DNA of 64,000 nt from Streptomyces africanus (GTDB taxonomy: Bacteria > Actinomycetota > Actinomycetes > Streptomycetales > Streptomycetaceae), in assembly GCF_002150735.1 (NCBI RefSeq), contig NZ_MUKA01000111.1:1-64000 (forward strand), given 5' to 3'. Numbering within the stretch: the first letter of the stretch is position 1; every line of letters starts with the position of its first letter. Shown in pieces: positions 16,717 through 25,343 of this stretch. A program made the position numbers and the translations under genes. The notes under the pieces are model-generated. The model had not been told where the DNA came from and ran no database searches. It worked only from the letters and a program-made list of their open reading frames with translations.

Positions 16717-18285
16717 ATGACTGCCGCGCTGCATGGCGTCACCAAACGGTTCGGGACCTTCGCGGCTTTGAGCGAGGTCTCCCTGACCGTCGAGGACGGT
16801 GAGATCCACGCCCTGCTGGGCGCCAACGGCAGCGGCAAGTCCACCCTGGTCCGCACGATGACGGGCGTGTACGTACCCGACGCCGGGCGGATCCTGATCG
16901 ACGACCGGGACGTCACGGGCGGATGGAGCCCGCCCGTCGCCGCGACGGCCGGGGTCCGGGTGGTGCACCAGGAGGCCCCGCTGGTGGACCGGCTGTCGAT
17001 CGCCGAGAACGTGGCCCTGTTCGCCGGCTACCCGCGGGGCCTGTTCGGCCGGATCGCCTGGCGCAGGCTGCGGGCCGACACGCAGCGGCTGCTGGACGAC
17101 CTGTCGATCAAGCGGCTCAGCCGGGAACTGGCCGGGCGCCTCACCGGCGCCGAGCGGGCCATGCTCACCGTGGAACTCGCCGTACGCACCGCCGGCGAGA
17201 ACCTGCGGCTGCTGGTCCTCGACGAGGCCACCGCGGCCCTGCCGGAGGCCGAGGCCGAGCCCTTCCTGCGGCACGTGAGGGGCATCGCCGACCGTGGTCT
17301 GCCGGTCCTGGCCGTCACCCACCGGCTCGCGGAACTCGCCTTCGCGGACCGGGTCAGCGTCCTCGACGCCGGCCGCGTGGTGATCGAGGGCCCCGCCTCC
17401 AAGGTGGAGCGCTCCGAGATCGTCCGGGTCATGCGGGGCGCTGCCCCGGCAACCCGCCCGGCCGGCGACACGTCTGCCATGACGGAGGAGGACCACGCCC
17501 GGGGCGGGATCGGGATCGCCGCCCTGTGGAGGCGTGAGGCCGGCGGCAGCGGGGCCGGTCCCCCGCCGCAGCCGAGGACCGGCCCCGTGCTCCGGGTGCG
17601 GGACCTGCGCGGCAACGACGTCGACGGACTCGACCTCGACCTGGCGCCGGGCGAGATCGTCGGCGTCATCGGGGTGCGCGGCAGCGGCCTGGAGGAGCTG
17701 CCGCGCCTGCTCACCGGTGCCGAACAGCGCCGCGGCGGCACCATCGAGGTCGCCGGGCGCCGGCTGCCCGCGACGCTGCCGCCGAGGGTGGCGATCCGTC
17801 ACGGCCTGGTGTTCCTGCCCGCGGACCGACTTCGCGAAGGGGGCATCCACAACCTGTCGGTCACCGAAAACCTGATCCTGCCCGAGGCACGCACGTTCTG
17901 GCACCGGCGGGCGCAGATGCGTACGGCGGTCCGGCAGGTCGTCTCCTACCTCGACGTGCGGCCCACCGACCCGTCGACCGTCTTCGGCCGGCTGTCCGGC
18001 GGCAATCAGCAGAAGGTCGTCCTGGGCCGGCTGCTGCGCATGCGGCCGCGTGTCCTGGTCCTGGCCGACCCCACCTACGGCGTCGACCCGGCCGCGCGCG
18101 AGGTGATGTTCGACGCCATCCGCGACGCCGGAGCAAGCGGCATCGCCGTCCTGATGACCTCGACCGAACCCGAGCAGATGGCGGGGCTGTGCGACCGGGT
18201 CCTGGTGCTGCGCGACGGGCGCGTCGCCGAGGAGATCTCCGGATCCACGATGACCGCCGAGAACCTCATGACGAAGGCCCTGTGA
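16717..18285 (+). CDS. Sugar ABC transporter ATPase with two nucleotide domains (RbsA-like)
   Basis: 522 residues in two ABC cassettes. The first has a canonical Walker A, GANGSGKST near 33, and LVLDEATAALPEAEAE as Walker B/D-loop, but a weak signature (LTGAERAM). The second has a degenerate Walker A (GVRGSGLEEL) and a strong signature LSGGNQQKV. This asymmetry is usual for the RbsA/MglA/XylG family. It powers the single permease encoded next, taking substrate from the binding protein upstream. The stop overlaps the permease start as TGATG. Confidence 0.92.
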   Translation: MTAALHGVTKRFGTFAALSEVSLTVEDGEIHALLGANGSGKSTLVRTMTGVYVPDAGRILIDDRDVTGGWSPPVAATAGVRVVHQEAPLVDRLSIAENVALFAGYPRGLFGRIAWRRLRADTQRLLDDLSIKRLSRELAGRLTGAERAMLTVELAVRTAGENLRLLVLDEATAALPEAEAEPFLRHVRGIADRGLPVLAVTHRLAELAFADRVSVLDAGRVVIEGPASKVERSEIVRVMRGAAPATRPAGDTSAMTEEDHARGGIGIAALWRREAGGSGAGPPPQPRTGPVLRVRDLRGNDVDGLDLDLAPGEIVGVIGVRGSGLEELPRLLTGAEQRRGGTIEVAGRRLPATLPPRVAIRHGLVFLPADRLREGGIHNLSVTENLILPEARTFWHRRAQMRTAVRQVVSYLDVRPTDPSTVFGRLSGGNQQKVVLGRLLRMRPRVLVLADPTYGVDPAAREVMFDAIRDAGASGIAVLMTSTEPEQMAGLCDRVLVLRDGRVAEEISGSTMTAENLMTKAL

Positions 18286-19301
18286 TGACCGACAAGACCA
18301 TCCGGCACATCGGTGCCCCGGCGTCCGGCCGCAGCACGCGCGAACGCCTCAATCCGGCCCGGCTGCTCTCCTGGGTGAGCGGATACGAGACGCTCGTGCT
18401 CCTCGGCGTGCTCATCGTCGTCTTCACCCTCACCTCCGACCGGTTCCTGACGGCCGACAACCTGCAGAACGTGGCCCTGGTGCAGGCCGTCACGGCGACC
18501 ATGACCCTCGCCGTGCTGATGCCGCTGATCATCGGCGAGTTCGACCTGTCCGTCGGGTATCTCATCGGGTTCCTGGTCATGCTCGAAGCCGTCGTGGCCC
18601 AGCACACCAGCAATCCGGGGATCATCATCGCCGCGGGCCCGGTCGTCGGCCTGCTCGTCGGTCTCGTCAACGGGCTGCTGACGGTCTACTTCAAGATCAG
18701 CTCGTTCATCGCCACGCTCGGTGTCGGCATCCTGCTCAGCGGCGCGACCCAGGGCATCAGCAACGGCAAGGTCATCTTCGAGAACATCCCGTCCTCCGTG
18801 ACGACCCTGGCGTCCGAGGACTTCCTGGGCCTGTCGCTGGCGGTGTGGCTGACCCTGCTGCTCGCCGTGGTCCTCTTCTACGTACTGGAGCACACCCCCT
18901 TCGGGCGCTTCTGGTACGCCATCGGCGGCTCGGAGCGCGTGGCCTACCTCGCCGGTGTCCGGACCAACCGGATGCGGATGACCGCCTTCGCCGCAGCCGG
19001 GCTGATCGTGGGCTTCGCCGCCAACTTCGCCCTGGCGCAAGCCGGTTCGGCCAACCCCGGCTACGGACCCGAGCTGCTGCTGCCGGCCTACGCCGCGGCG
19101 TTCCTCGGGGTGGCCACCTACCGGCCCGGCTACTACAACGTCCTGGGCGCCCTGGTCGCGATCATCCTGCTGGCCATCGGTTTCAACGGACTGAGCCTGC
19201 TGGGCGTGCCGTTCTGGGTGCAGCCCATCTTCAACGGAAGCGTGCTGATCATCGCCGTCCTGGTGGCGCGGCAGGAGACCCGCCAGGTGCGGACCGGTTG
19301 A
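18285..19301 (+). CDS. Ribose-type ABC transporter permease (RbsC-like)
   Basis: 338 residues from ATG 18285, overlapping the ATPase stop by one base. About ten hydrophobic segments, with the family motif GEFDLSVGYLIGF near residues 84-96 and the loop ERVAYLAGVRTNRMR that contacts the ATPase. The RbsC/XylH family works as a homodimer, consistent with a single permease gene here. With the two genes before it, it completes a high-affinity importer for a sugar-like or polyol-like compound. Confidence 0.9.
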   Translation: MTDKTIRHIGAPASGRSTRERLNPARLLSWVSGYETLVLLGVLIVVFTLTSDRFLTADNLQNVALVQAVTATMTLAVLMPLIIGEFDLSVGYLIGFLVMLEAVVAQHTSNPGIIIAAGPVVGLLVGLVNGLLTVYFKISSFIATLGVGILLSGATQGISNGKVIFENIPSSVTTLASEDFLGLSLAVWLTLLLAVVLFYVLEHTPFGRFWYAIGGSERVAYLAGVRTNRMRMTAFAAAGLIVGFAANFALAQAGSANPGYGPELLLPAYAAAFLGVATYRPGYYNVLGALVAIILLAIGFNGLSLLGVPFWVQPIFNGSVLIIAVLVARQETRQVRTG

Positions 19302-19316
19302 CCCGAGGAGGACGGG

Positions 19317-20075
19317 ATGCGTACAACGACGGCTGGACAGGACCCGACGACCGTCCGGGCACTGGGCGAGGTACTCGCCGGTGCCCGCCTGGTGGACCTC
19401 AGCCGGACCCTGGAAGAGGGCATGCCCACCTACCCCACCCACGCCAAGTACTTCCAGAACCGGTGGCTGTCGATGGGCGACGTCGCCCGCATGAACCAGC
19501 TCGTGCTCGGCGAGCACACCGGCACCCATGTCGACAGCCCCTGCCACTTCCCGATCCAGGGCCCGCACGCCGACGTGAGCGTCGGTCAGCTCCCGCTCAC
19601 CGCGCTCACCGGACGCTGCGCGACCGTCACCCTGGACCCGCCACCCGGACCGGACGAGTTGGTCGGCCCCCGGGCCCTGCATGAGTGGGAGGAACACAAC
19701 GGGCCGCTGCGGGCCGGGGACATCGTGCTGCTGGACTTCCAGTGGGCCCGCACCCGCTGGGGGCTGAACGAGGAGGGCTTCGCCCATCTGGAGAGCTGGC
19801 CGGGCATCGCGCGGGAGACGGCCGAGCTGCTGCGCGAGCGGTCCGTGCGGGCCGTGGGCACCGACTGCGTCAGCCTCGACAGCGGCGACGGCGGACGCGG
19901 CGAACTCCCGGCGCACTACGTGCTGCTGTCCGCCGGCGTGCTCATCATCGAGAACCTGGCCAACCTCGACCGGCTGCCCCCGCTCTCCTTCTTCCTGGCG
20001 TTCCCGCTGCGCATCGCGCACGGCACCGGCTCCCCGCTGCGCGCGGTGGCCGTCGTGGACGGAGCACAGCGATGA
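19317..20075 (+). CDS. Second cyclase-family metal-dependent hydrolase
   Basis: 252 residues from ATG 19317, with GAGGA upstream. It carries LVDLSRTLEEGMPTYPTHAKYFQ at the front and the metal motif GEHTGTHVDSPCHF near residue 64-77; HxGTHxDxxxH is the KynB/cyclase signature. It is closer to the small kynurenine formamidase/isatin hydrolase-like branch than the gene at 14607. Two different cyclases in one operon suggest two hydrolytic steps or a ring opening followed by amide or lactone cleavage. Its TGA overlaps the next ATG (ATGA), so it is coupled to the hydratase. Confidence 0.85.
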   Translation: MRTTTAGQDPTTVRALGEVLAGARLVDLSRTLEEGMPTYPTHAKYFQNRWLSMGDVARMNQLVLGEHTGTHVDSPCHFPIQGPHADVSVGQLPLTALTGRCATVTLDPPPGPDELVGPRALHEWEEHNGPLRAGDIVLLDFQWARTRWGLNEEGFAHLESWPGIARETAELLRERSVRAVGTDCVSLDSGDGGRGELPAHYVLLSAGVLIIENLANLDRLPPLSFFLAFPLRIAHGTGSPLRAVAVVDGAQR

Positions 20076-21121
20076 CCACGCACCACACGGCCGTCCTCGG
20101 CCGCAACCTCACCGACCCGTCCCGCGCCGTACACGACAAGGACCTCGAGGCAGGCCTGAAACCACCGGTGTTCGACGAGATCGTCATCCCCGAGGAGTTC
20201 GGCCCGGTCGACCTGGTGGTGGACGACCTGAAGGTCAAGCGCTTCGCGTTCACACAGGACGATCACGGCGACTGGTACCTGCGCGCCGGCCCCGACGGCC
20301 CCCGCATCGGCCACGCCGGACTGCTCGCCAACGACCTGCTGCAGCTGTTCACCCTGCACTACGCGGCGAGCCAGGTGGTGGGGCTGCACACGGAGGAGGA
20401 GCTCTGGTTCGACCGGCCGGTCCTGGTGGGGCAGCGGGTGCGGCTGGCCGGACACTACGTGGACACGTACGAGCGCCGGGGGCAGGGCTACGTCGTGATG
20501 GAGGCCGACGCCCGGGACGAGGACGGACGCACGCTGGTCCGTCACCGCGGGGTGGAGATCATGCGGACCACGCCGGGAGAGGTGGCGGGCCGCGGCTCGG
20601 CCGGTGGGGGCAGCGGCCGCAGGGTCAGCGACGCGTACGACACGTCCCTGCCCCTCGCGGAGCGGCTGGGCGGCGGGACGGTGACCGGGATGGGGCTGGA
20701 GCCGCTGCGCAAGGAGATCACGTTCGAGCAGATGGCCGTGTTCTCCCGGATCGGCGAGTTCGTCACCAACATCCACGACAGCCTCGTCACCGCCCGGGCC
20801 GCCGGTCTGGCGGTACCGATCGTCCAAGGTCAGCAACTGGTCTGCTACCTGGCCGAGTTGCTGACCCGCGCCTTCGGCGCCGAGTGGTTCCGCACCGGCT
20901 GGCTGCGCGTGAAGCTCCTGCGGCCGGTGAGCGTCTTCGACGGCGTCGAGGCCGCGGGCGCGGTGCGCGAGGTGGAGCATGACGGCTCCCGGACCCGTAT
21001 CGGCCTGGACGTGTGGGTGCGCCGCGGCGACGGAAGCCTGGCCGCGGTCGGCTGGGCGCGTGGCGAGGTCCCGACCGGTCGGCCGGCGCGTGGGATCCTG
21101 CCCTTCACGGGCAATGGGTGA
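20072..21121 (+). CDS. Double-hotdog hydratase (MaoC/FAS1-type dehydratase)
   Basis: 349 residues from ATG 20072. The N-terminal half shows the fungal-FAS-type dehydratase hotdog (DLKVKRFAFTQDDHGDWY, then HAGLLANDLLQLF), and a second hotdog follows after a Gly/Ser linker near residue 175-185, with VTARAAGLAVPIVQGQQLVCYLAELL in place of the usual hydratase motif. Such proteins hydrate 2-enoyl-CoA esters, as in mesaconyl-CoA hydratase. With the CoA transferase it implies a CoA-bound unsaturated intermediate. Coupled to the preceding cyclase by ATGA. Confidence 0.8.
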   Translation: MTTHHTAVLGRNLTDPSRAVHDKDLEAGLKPPVFDEIVIPEEFGPVDLVVDDLKVKRFAFTQDDHGDWYLRAGPDGPRIGHAGLLANDLLQLFTLHYAASQVVGLHTEEELWFDRPVLVGQRVRLAGHYVDTYERRGQGYVVMEADARDEDGRTLVRHRGVEIMRTTPGEVAGRGSAGGGSGRRVSDAYDTSLPLAERLGGGTVTGMGLEPLRKEITFEQMAVFSRIGEFVTNIHDSLVTARAAGLAVPIVQGQQLVCYLAELLTRAFGAEWFRTGWLRVKLLRPVSVFDGVEAAGAVREVEHDGSRTRIGLDVWVRRGDGSLAAVGWARGEVPTGRPARGILPFTGNG

Positions 21122-21156
21122 CCCGGCGTGCGGCGAGCAACAGAGGGAGGCACCGC

Positions 21157-21870
21157 ATGGCACGACTGCCGATGTACGAGGTGATCTACCGTGACCTCGA
21201 GAGGCAGCTGTCCTGCGGCACGCTGGGCCCGGGTGACCGGCTGCCGTCCGAGGGAGAGATGGCGGACCACTACGGCGTCAGCAGAATGACGGTGCGGCAG
21301 GCGGTGGGCCGTCTCACCGACGAACGCCGGCTGGTCCGCCGCCGTGGCGCCGGCACCTTCGTGGCCGACCATCACGCCACCTACCGCAAGGTCCACACGC
21401 TCGGGCCGTTCAGCCAGGACATCGGCCGCGGGGACGCCGCCGTCGACACCCTGGTCCGCGTCCGTGAGGTCACCGACGCACCGGAGGAGGTCAGCGACCG
21501 ACTCGGCCTCAAACCCCGCCAGAAGGTGGTACGGCTGCTGCGGGTGCGCGTCGTCGACGGCCAGCCGGCCGCCATCCAGGACTCCTGGATCCCCTACGGG
21601 CTGGCGCCCGCCCTCGCCGACGAGGAGTTGCTCGGCGGGTCCCTGTACCGGACCCTGGCCGACCGCTTCGGCATCAGGCTGACCTGGGCCGAGCAGGAGG
21701 TGTCGGCCGCCGCGGCCGACGCCGAACAGGCCGCGCTGCTCCAGGTCGCACCGGGCATGCCGCTCATCGCCATCACCCGGCTCACCCACAGCGACGGGGC
21801 CGGGCCGGTGGAGTTCGCGCACAGCTGGAGCCGGCCCGAGTTCCCGCTGCTCATCAGGCTCGGGAGGTGA
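21157..21870 (+). CDS. GntR/HutC-family transcriptional regulator
   Basis: 237 residues from ATG 21157 with GGGAGG upstream. The winged helix (about 5-70) includes LPSEGEMADHYGVSRMTVRQAVGRL and RRRGAGTFVAD; the C-terminal half is a UbiC/HutC-type effector domain (DSWIPYGLAPALA, then ITRLTHSDGAGPVEFAHSWSRPEF). These regulators sense small acids or sugar phosphates and usually repress their own catabolic operon. The inverted repeat at 11645-11662 is the best target candidate. Confidence 0.9.
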   Translation: MARLPMYEVIYRDLERQLSCGTLGPGDRLPSEGEMADHYGVSRMTVRQAVGRLTDERRLVRRRGAGTFVADHHATYRKVHTLGPFSQDIGRGDAAVDTLVRVREVTDAPEEVSDRLGLKPRQKVVRLLRVRVVDGQPAAIQDSWIPYGLAPALADEELLGGSLYRTLADRFGIRLTWAEQEVSAAAADAEQAALLQVAPGMPLIAITRLTHSDGAGPVEFAHSWSRPEFPLLIRLGR

Positions 21871-21876
21871 CGTGGG

Positions 21877-23328
21877 ATGGCGAGCGACGACGTCGTGTGT
21901 GCCGTCGACGTCGGCACATCGGCCGTCCGGGCCGCCTTGGTGAGACACGACGGACAGCGGCTGCTCGACGCCCGCGGGGAGCGAGGCCCCGACGAGGGCG
22001 CCGAGACCTTCGACGCCGAACGCCTGTGGGACGGGCTCTGCCACGTCCTGCGCCGGATCACCTCGAGTGCCCCCATGGGCTCCCGCCTGCGGTGCCTCGC
22101 CCTCGCGGGACATGTCGGCCAGGTCCTGGTCGACGAGCGGAGCCGTCCGCTGGGCCGGGCCGGGGGGTGGGCCGACGCGCGCGGCGTCCGCGAGGTCGCG
22201 GCCCGGTGGCCCGACCCGGCCGCCGCCCTCCGCCTGACCGGCCGCCCCGCCATGACGGGCGGAGCGGTCCCTCTGCTGCACTGGCTGAAGGACAACGACC
22301 CGTCGCTGCACCGGCGGATCAGGTGGGTTCTCGCCCCCAAGGACTTCCTCGTCCTGCGCCTGACCGGGCAGGCCGCGACGGACGTGACGAGCGCGGCGTA
22401 CACGCTGGGCAGCGACGTCATCCGCCAGGTCTGGGACCCCCGGCTGCTCGCCGTGGGGGGCAAGGGCCCGGAACACTTTCCCCCGCAACACGCGGCGACG
22501 GACATCGTCGGTGCCGTCACCCGGGCCGCCGCCGACACCACGGGCCTCCCTCCTGGCCTGCCGGTGGCCGCCGGAGGTCCCGACGGCACGGTCGGCGCCG
22601 CCGCCGTGGCAGGCTCGACCCCTGGCTCCGTCGTGGACGTGGCCGGCACCACCGACGTACTGACCCGGGTGATCACCTCCCCCGACGAACGTCCCCCCGC
22701 CGCGGTGCTCAACCCCTATCTCACTCCCGGCCTTTGGACCTGTGGCGGGGCGACCGGGATGACCGGCGGAGCGCTGGCCTACTGGGTCCGCCTGCTGGGG
22801 CTGGGCGACCCGGCCACCGCGCTGCACCGGCTGGGCCCCGACGTCCGCGCCGTCCCTCCGGGCAGCGCGGGGCTGTCCATGTCCCCGCTGCTCACCGGCA
22901 GCCGTTTCCCCGGCTGGAACCAGAGGGAGCGGGGCAGGCTCTGGGGCCTGGGCGAACACCACTCCGCCGCCCACGTGCTGCGCGCCGCGCAGGAGGCCGC
23001 CGCCTATGTCGTACGCCAGGCCGTGGACATCCTCATGGCCGACGACGCTCCCGACGTGCCCGTCATCCTGACCGGCGGACCATCACGCTCACCCGACGTG
23101 GCACAACTGCGGGCCGACGTGCTGGGCCGGCCGGTCCACGCCAGCTCGGAGGCCGACGCCACCCTGCACGGCGCCGCCCTGCTCGCCCTGGTCGCCGCAG
23201 GCCTGGAACCCGACCTGCCGACAGCCCAGGCCCGCAGGGCACCCCCTGTGCGCCGGTTCCTCCCCCAGGCCCCGGTCGCAGCACGCTACGACGAGCTCTA
23301 CCGGCAGTGGCAACAGGCCAAGGACTGA
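21877..23328 (+). CDS. FGGY-family carbohydrate kinase
   Basis: 483 residues from ATG 21877, six bases after the regulator stop. The N-terminal ATPase-fold motif CAVDVGTSAVRAALV and the catalytic Asp in AAGGPDGTVGAA are present, followed by VVDVAGTTDVL and the C-terminal ILTGGPSRSPDVAQLRADVLGRPV. The closest general type is xylulokinase, but FGGY members phosphorylate many pentoses, polyols and branched acids. As the last gene of the cluster it probably traps the imported compound or a product as a phosphate. Confidence 0.85.
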   Translation: MASDDVVCAVDVGTSAVRAALVRHDGQRLLDARGERGPDEGAETFDAERLWDGLCHVLRRITSSAPMGSRLRCLALAGHVGQVLVDERSRPLGRAGGWADARGVREVAARWPDPAAALRLTGRPAMTGGAVPLLHWLKDNDPSLHRRIRWVLAPKDFLVLRLTGQAATDVTSAAYTLGSDVIRQVWDPRLLAVGGKGPEHFPPQHAATDIVGAVTRAAADTTGLPPGLPVAAGGPDGTVGAAAVAGSTPGSVVDVAGTTDVLTRVITSPDERPPAAVLNPYLTPGLWTCGGATGMTGGALAYWVRLLGLGDPATALHRLGPDVRAVPPGSAGLSMSPLLTGSRFPGWNQRERGRLWGLGEHHSAAHVLRAAQEAAAYVVRQAVDILMADDAPDVPVILTGGPSRSPDVAQLRADVLGRPVHASSEADATLHGAALLALVAAGLEPDLPTAQARRAPPVRRFLPQAPVAARYDELYRQWQQAKD

Positions 23329-23406
23329 TACCTCAGCGGCAGCGTCGGGGTCGGTTCCCGTCGTGAAACAACACCCGCGGGGTCGCGGTGCCGGATGGCT
23401 GGGCGG

Positions 23407-23580
23407 GAGGCCGATCCGCTCGGTCTCGCGCGCGAGGACGGTCAGGATCAGCAGTGGGTCGATCATGTGGTCCATGTCCGGGTAGCTGTTCAGGTTCGCA
23501 CCCGGCAGTCGCCAGGCCCCGGGGGCGGCCCCGTATCCGCCGCTGAACTGCATGCCCAGGATCATCTGTCGTCCTGTCAT
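23407..23580 (-). pseudogene. NtaA/SnaA/DszA-type flavin monooxygenase remnant
   Basis: The minus-strand frame opens with MTGRQMILGMQF and GAWRLPGANLNSYPDMDH, the conserved N-terminus of FMNH2-dependent monooxygenases of the nitrilotriacetate/dibenzothiophene-sulfone group. It jumps after residue 40 to DPLLILTVLARETERIGL, which in intact members lies roughly 60 residues further on, and then loses similarity. So an internal in-frame deletion and a C-terminal loss have left about 58 of some 440 residues. Not functional. Confidence 0.7.
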
Positions 23581-23643
23581 GGTTACTCCTCGGACGAGGC
23601 GATGAGAAACGGAGCCGCCCGATGGTTCCGGCGGGCGGAGGAA

Positions 23644-24342
23644 CTACTGCCTTTCGAGGACTCCCGGGGTGTCATGCAGGACCACGCTCCGCTGCAGCGG
23701 AACCCGCTCCGTGCGGAGCGTGTTCACCGGTGCCGCCGGGTCGGCCATGCCGAAGGAGATGCCGAACAGCAGCTTGAGTTCCGCGGGGACACCCAGGAAC
23801 TCGCGGACGGTGTCGGCGTAGACGCCGAGTATGGTCTGCGGAATGCCGGCCAGCCCCCGGGCCGCCAGCGAGAGCAGGAAGTTCTGCGCGTACATGCCGA
23901 TGTCGCCGGCCGTCCGTACCCCGTCGCCGAGTGCCGGCATGAACAGGAAGGCGGCATGGGGAGCGCCGTAGAACTCCAGGTTCTCGCGGACCGCCGCCCT
24001 CCGGCCGTCCCGGTCCGAGCGCTCGACACCCAGGGCCCGGTAAACACTGGCGCCCAGGGCCTGCGACCGCTCGAGGTAGATGCCCTCGCCGTAGCCATCG
24101 GTGAAATCCGGGGAGGTCCGTCCCTCCTCCTCGGCCTGGAGCAGCTCTTTGGCCAGGGCGTCCCGTGCCGCACCCGAGACGACGTGCACCGTCCACGGCT
24201 GGGTGTTGCTGTTCGAGGGGGCCGTCTGTGCGTCTTCCAGCACGCCGCGGATGTCCGAAGGGGACAGGGCGGTGGGCAGGAACCGCCGAGGGGAGCGTCG
24301 GGAGCGGGCGATGTCGGTGAAGGGTGATGCGGTGCCGGGCAA
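23644..24342 (-). CDS. Nitroreductase-family protein
   Basis: 232 residues from a proposed TTG start at 24342, chosen because GAGAGGA lies about 6 bases upstream and the protein then begins just before TDIARSRRSPRRFLP, the usual N-terminus. No ATG fits this frame; it stays open far upstream without coding character. Signatures include the FMN-binding RRSPRRF, APSNSNTQPWTVHVV and the C-terminal GISFGMADPAAPVN. Members use FMN and NAD(P)H to reduce nitro groups, quinones or enones as dimers. It follows an F420-reductase-like gene and a TetR gene on the same strand, suggesting a redox-stress or xenobiotic cassette. Confidence 0.85.
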   Translation of the reverse strand: MPGTASPFTDIARSRRSPRRFLPTALSPSDIRGVLEDAQTAPSNSNTQPWTVHVVSGAARDALAKELLQAEEEGRTSPDFTDGYGEGIYLERSQALGASVYRALGVERSDRDGRRAAVRENLEFYGAPHAAFLFMPALGDGVRTAGDIGMYAQNFLLSLAARGLAGIPQTILGVYADTVREFLGVPAELKLLFGISFGMADPAAPVNTLRTERVPLQRSVVLHDTPGVLERQ

Positions 24343-24506
24343 GGCGGTTCCTCTCCATGGCGCGCAGTCACCGCCAGGGGCAGCAGCGCAGCGCAGTGCG
24401 GCAGGCCACGGGGACTGTGCGCTCTTCGTGTTCGTCGTGTGTGTTGGTGGCGTGCCGACGCTGCCGCCCTCGTGCCGTTGTGTGCACGAGAGCCGCGTCG
24501 GGTGAC

Positions 24507-25241
24507 TCAGCGGTGGGCGGCGCGGTTCATCTCGACGACGTCCTCCAGGGTGGCCGTGGCCGGGAGGGCGGCGAGGCGTTCCGGCACGCTGTCGCGGATG
24601 GCCGCGTCCTTGTCGCGGTCGGCCGCGGCCAGGGCCGCCGGCAGTTCGTCGAGGGTCAGCTCGGTGCAGTAGGCGGGGCTGTTCGGCTGCTGGCGCCAGG
24701 AGTCGGCCAGCGTGCCGGCGTCGTAGGGGTCGAAGCCGGTGTCGTCCACGAGCTGCATGGCCACACGGCGCGCCTGCTCGGAGTCGCCGGCGACGGGGAT
24801 GGCGAGGCGGCCGGGCGTCCCGGCCGGAAGGCCCTTGGTCCGCTGGGTCTCTGCCAGGGCGGCGTTCCACGCCTTGACCACGGGGCGCCCCAACTGCTTG
24901 GCGTTCCACACACTCTCGATCTCGCCGTTGTCCACGGCCTCGATGTGTCCGCTGAGGTGCGGATAGTAGTTCGAGGTGTCGATGACCACCGTCTCGGTGG
25001 GGACCGAGGCGAACAGGCCGGCCAGCTTCCCCGCTACCCCGAAGGGGGTGGCCAGAATGATGACGTCCCGGCCCTGTACGGCGTCGGCGAGCTCCACCGC
25101 GGCGGCCCCGGACTCCAGTACCTCCGCCCGGACGGCCTCGGGGCCGCGGGCGTCGGCCACCTGGACGTCGTGACCGGCCGCGCTGAGCTTGGCAGCGAGG
25201 TTCCCGCCGATGGCACCGGCGCCTATGACAGTAATTTTCAT
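24507..25241 (-). CDS. NADPH-dependent F420 reductase-like dehydrogenase
   Basis: 244 residues from ATG 25241, with AAGGGA upstream. The N-terminus MKITVIGAGAIGGNLAAKL is a Rossmann nucleotide-binding motif, followed by ADARG and VIDTSNYYPH, typical of the NADP oxidoreductase coenzyme F420-dependent family. Many bacterial members reduce other substrates and are annotated simply as NADPH-binding reductases. It lies between the TetR gene and the nitroreductase gene, all in the same direction. Confidence 0.85.
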   Translation of the reverse strand: MKITVIGAGAIGGNLAAKLSAAGHDVQVADARGPEAVRAEVLESGAAAVELADAVQGRDVIILATPFGVAGKLAGLFASVPTETVVIDTSNYYPHLSGHIEAVDNGEIESVWNAKQLGRPVVKAWNAALAETQRTKGLPAGTPGRLAIPVAGDSEQARRVAMQLVDDTGFDPYDAGTLADSWRQQPNSPAYCTELTLDELPAALAAADRDKDAAIRDSVPERLAALPATATLEDVVEMNRAAHR

Positions 25242-25343
25242 GATTTGTCCCTTGGGAGGTTGTGCCGCCCCGGAGGGCAGCGCAATGTGACAGCCGGGTG
25301 GTGGTGCCACCTGGCGTTGAGGGGGCGGGCGGAGCCCGACGTT

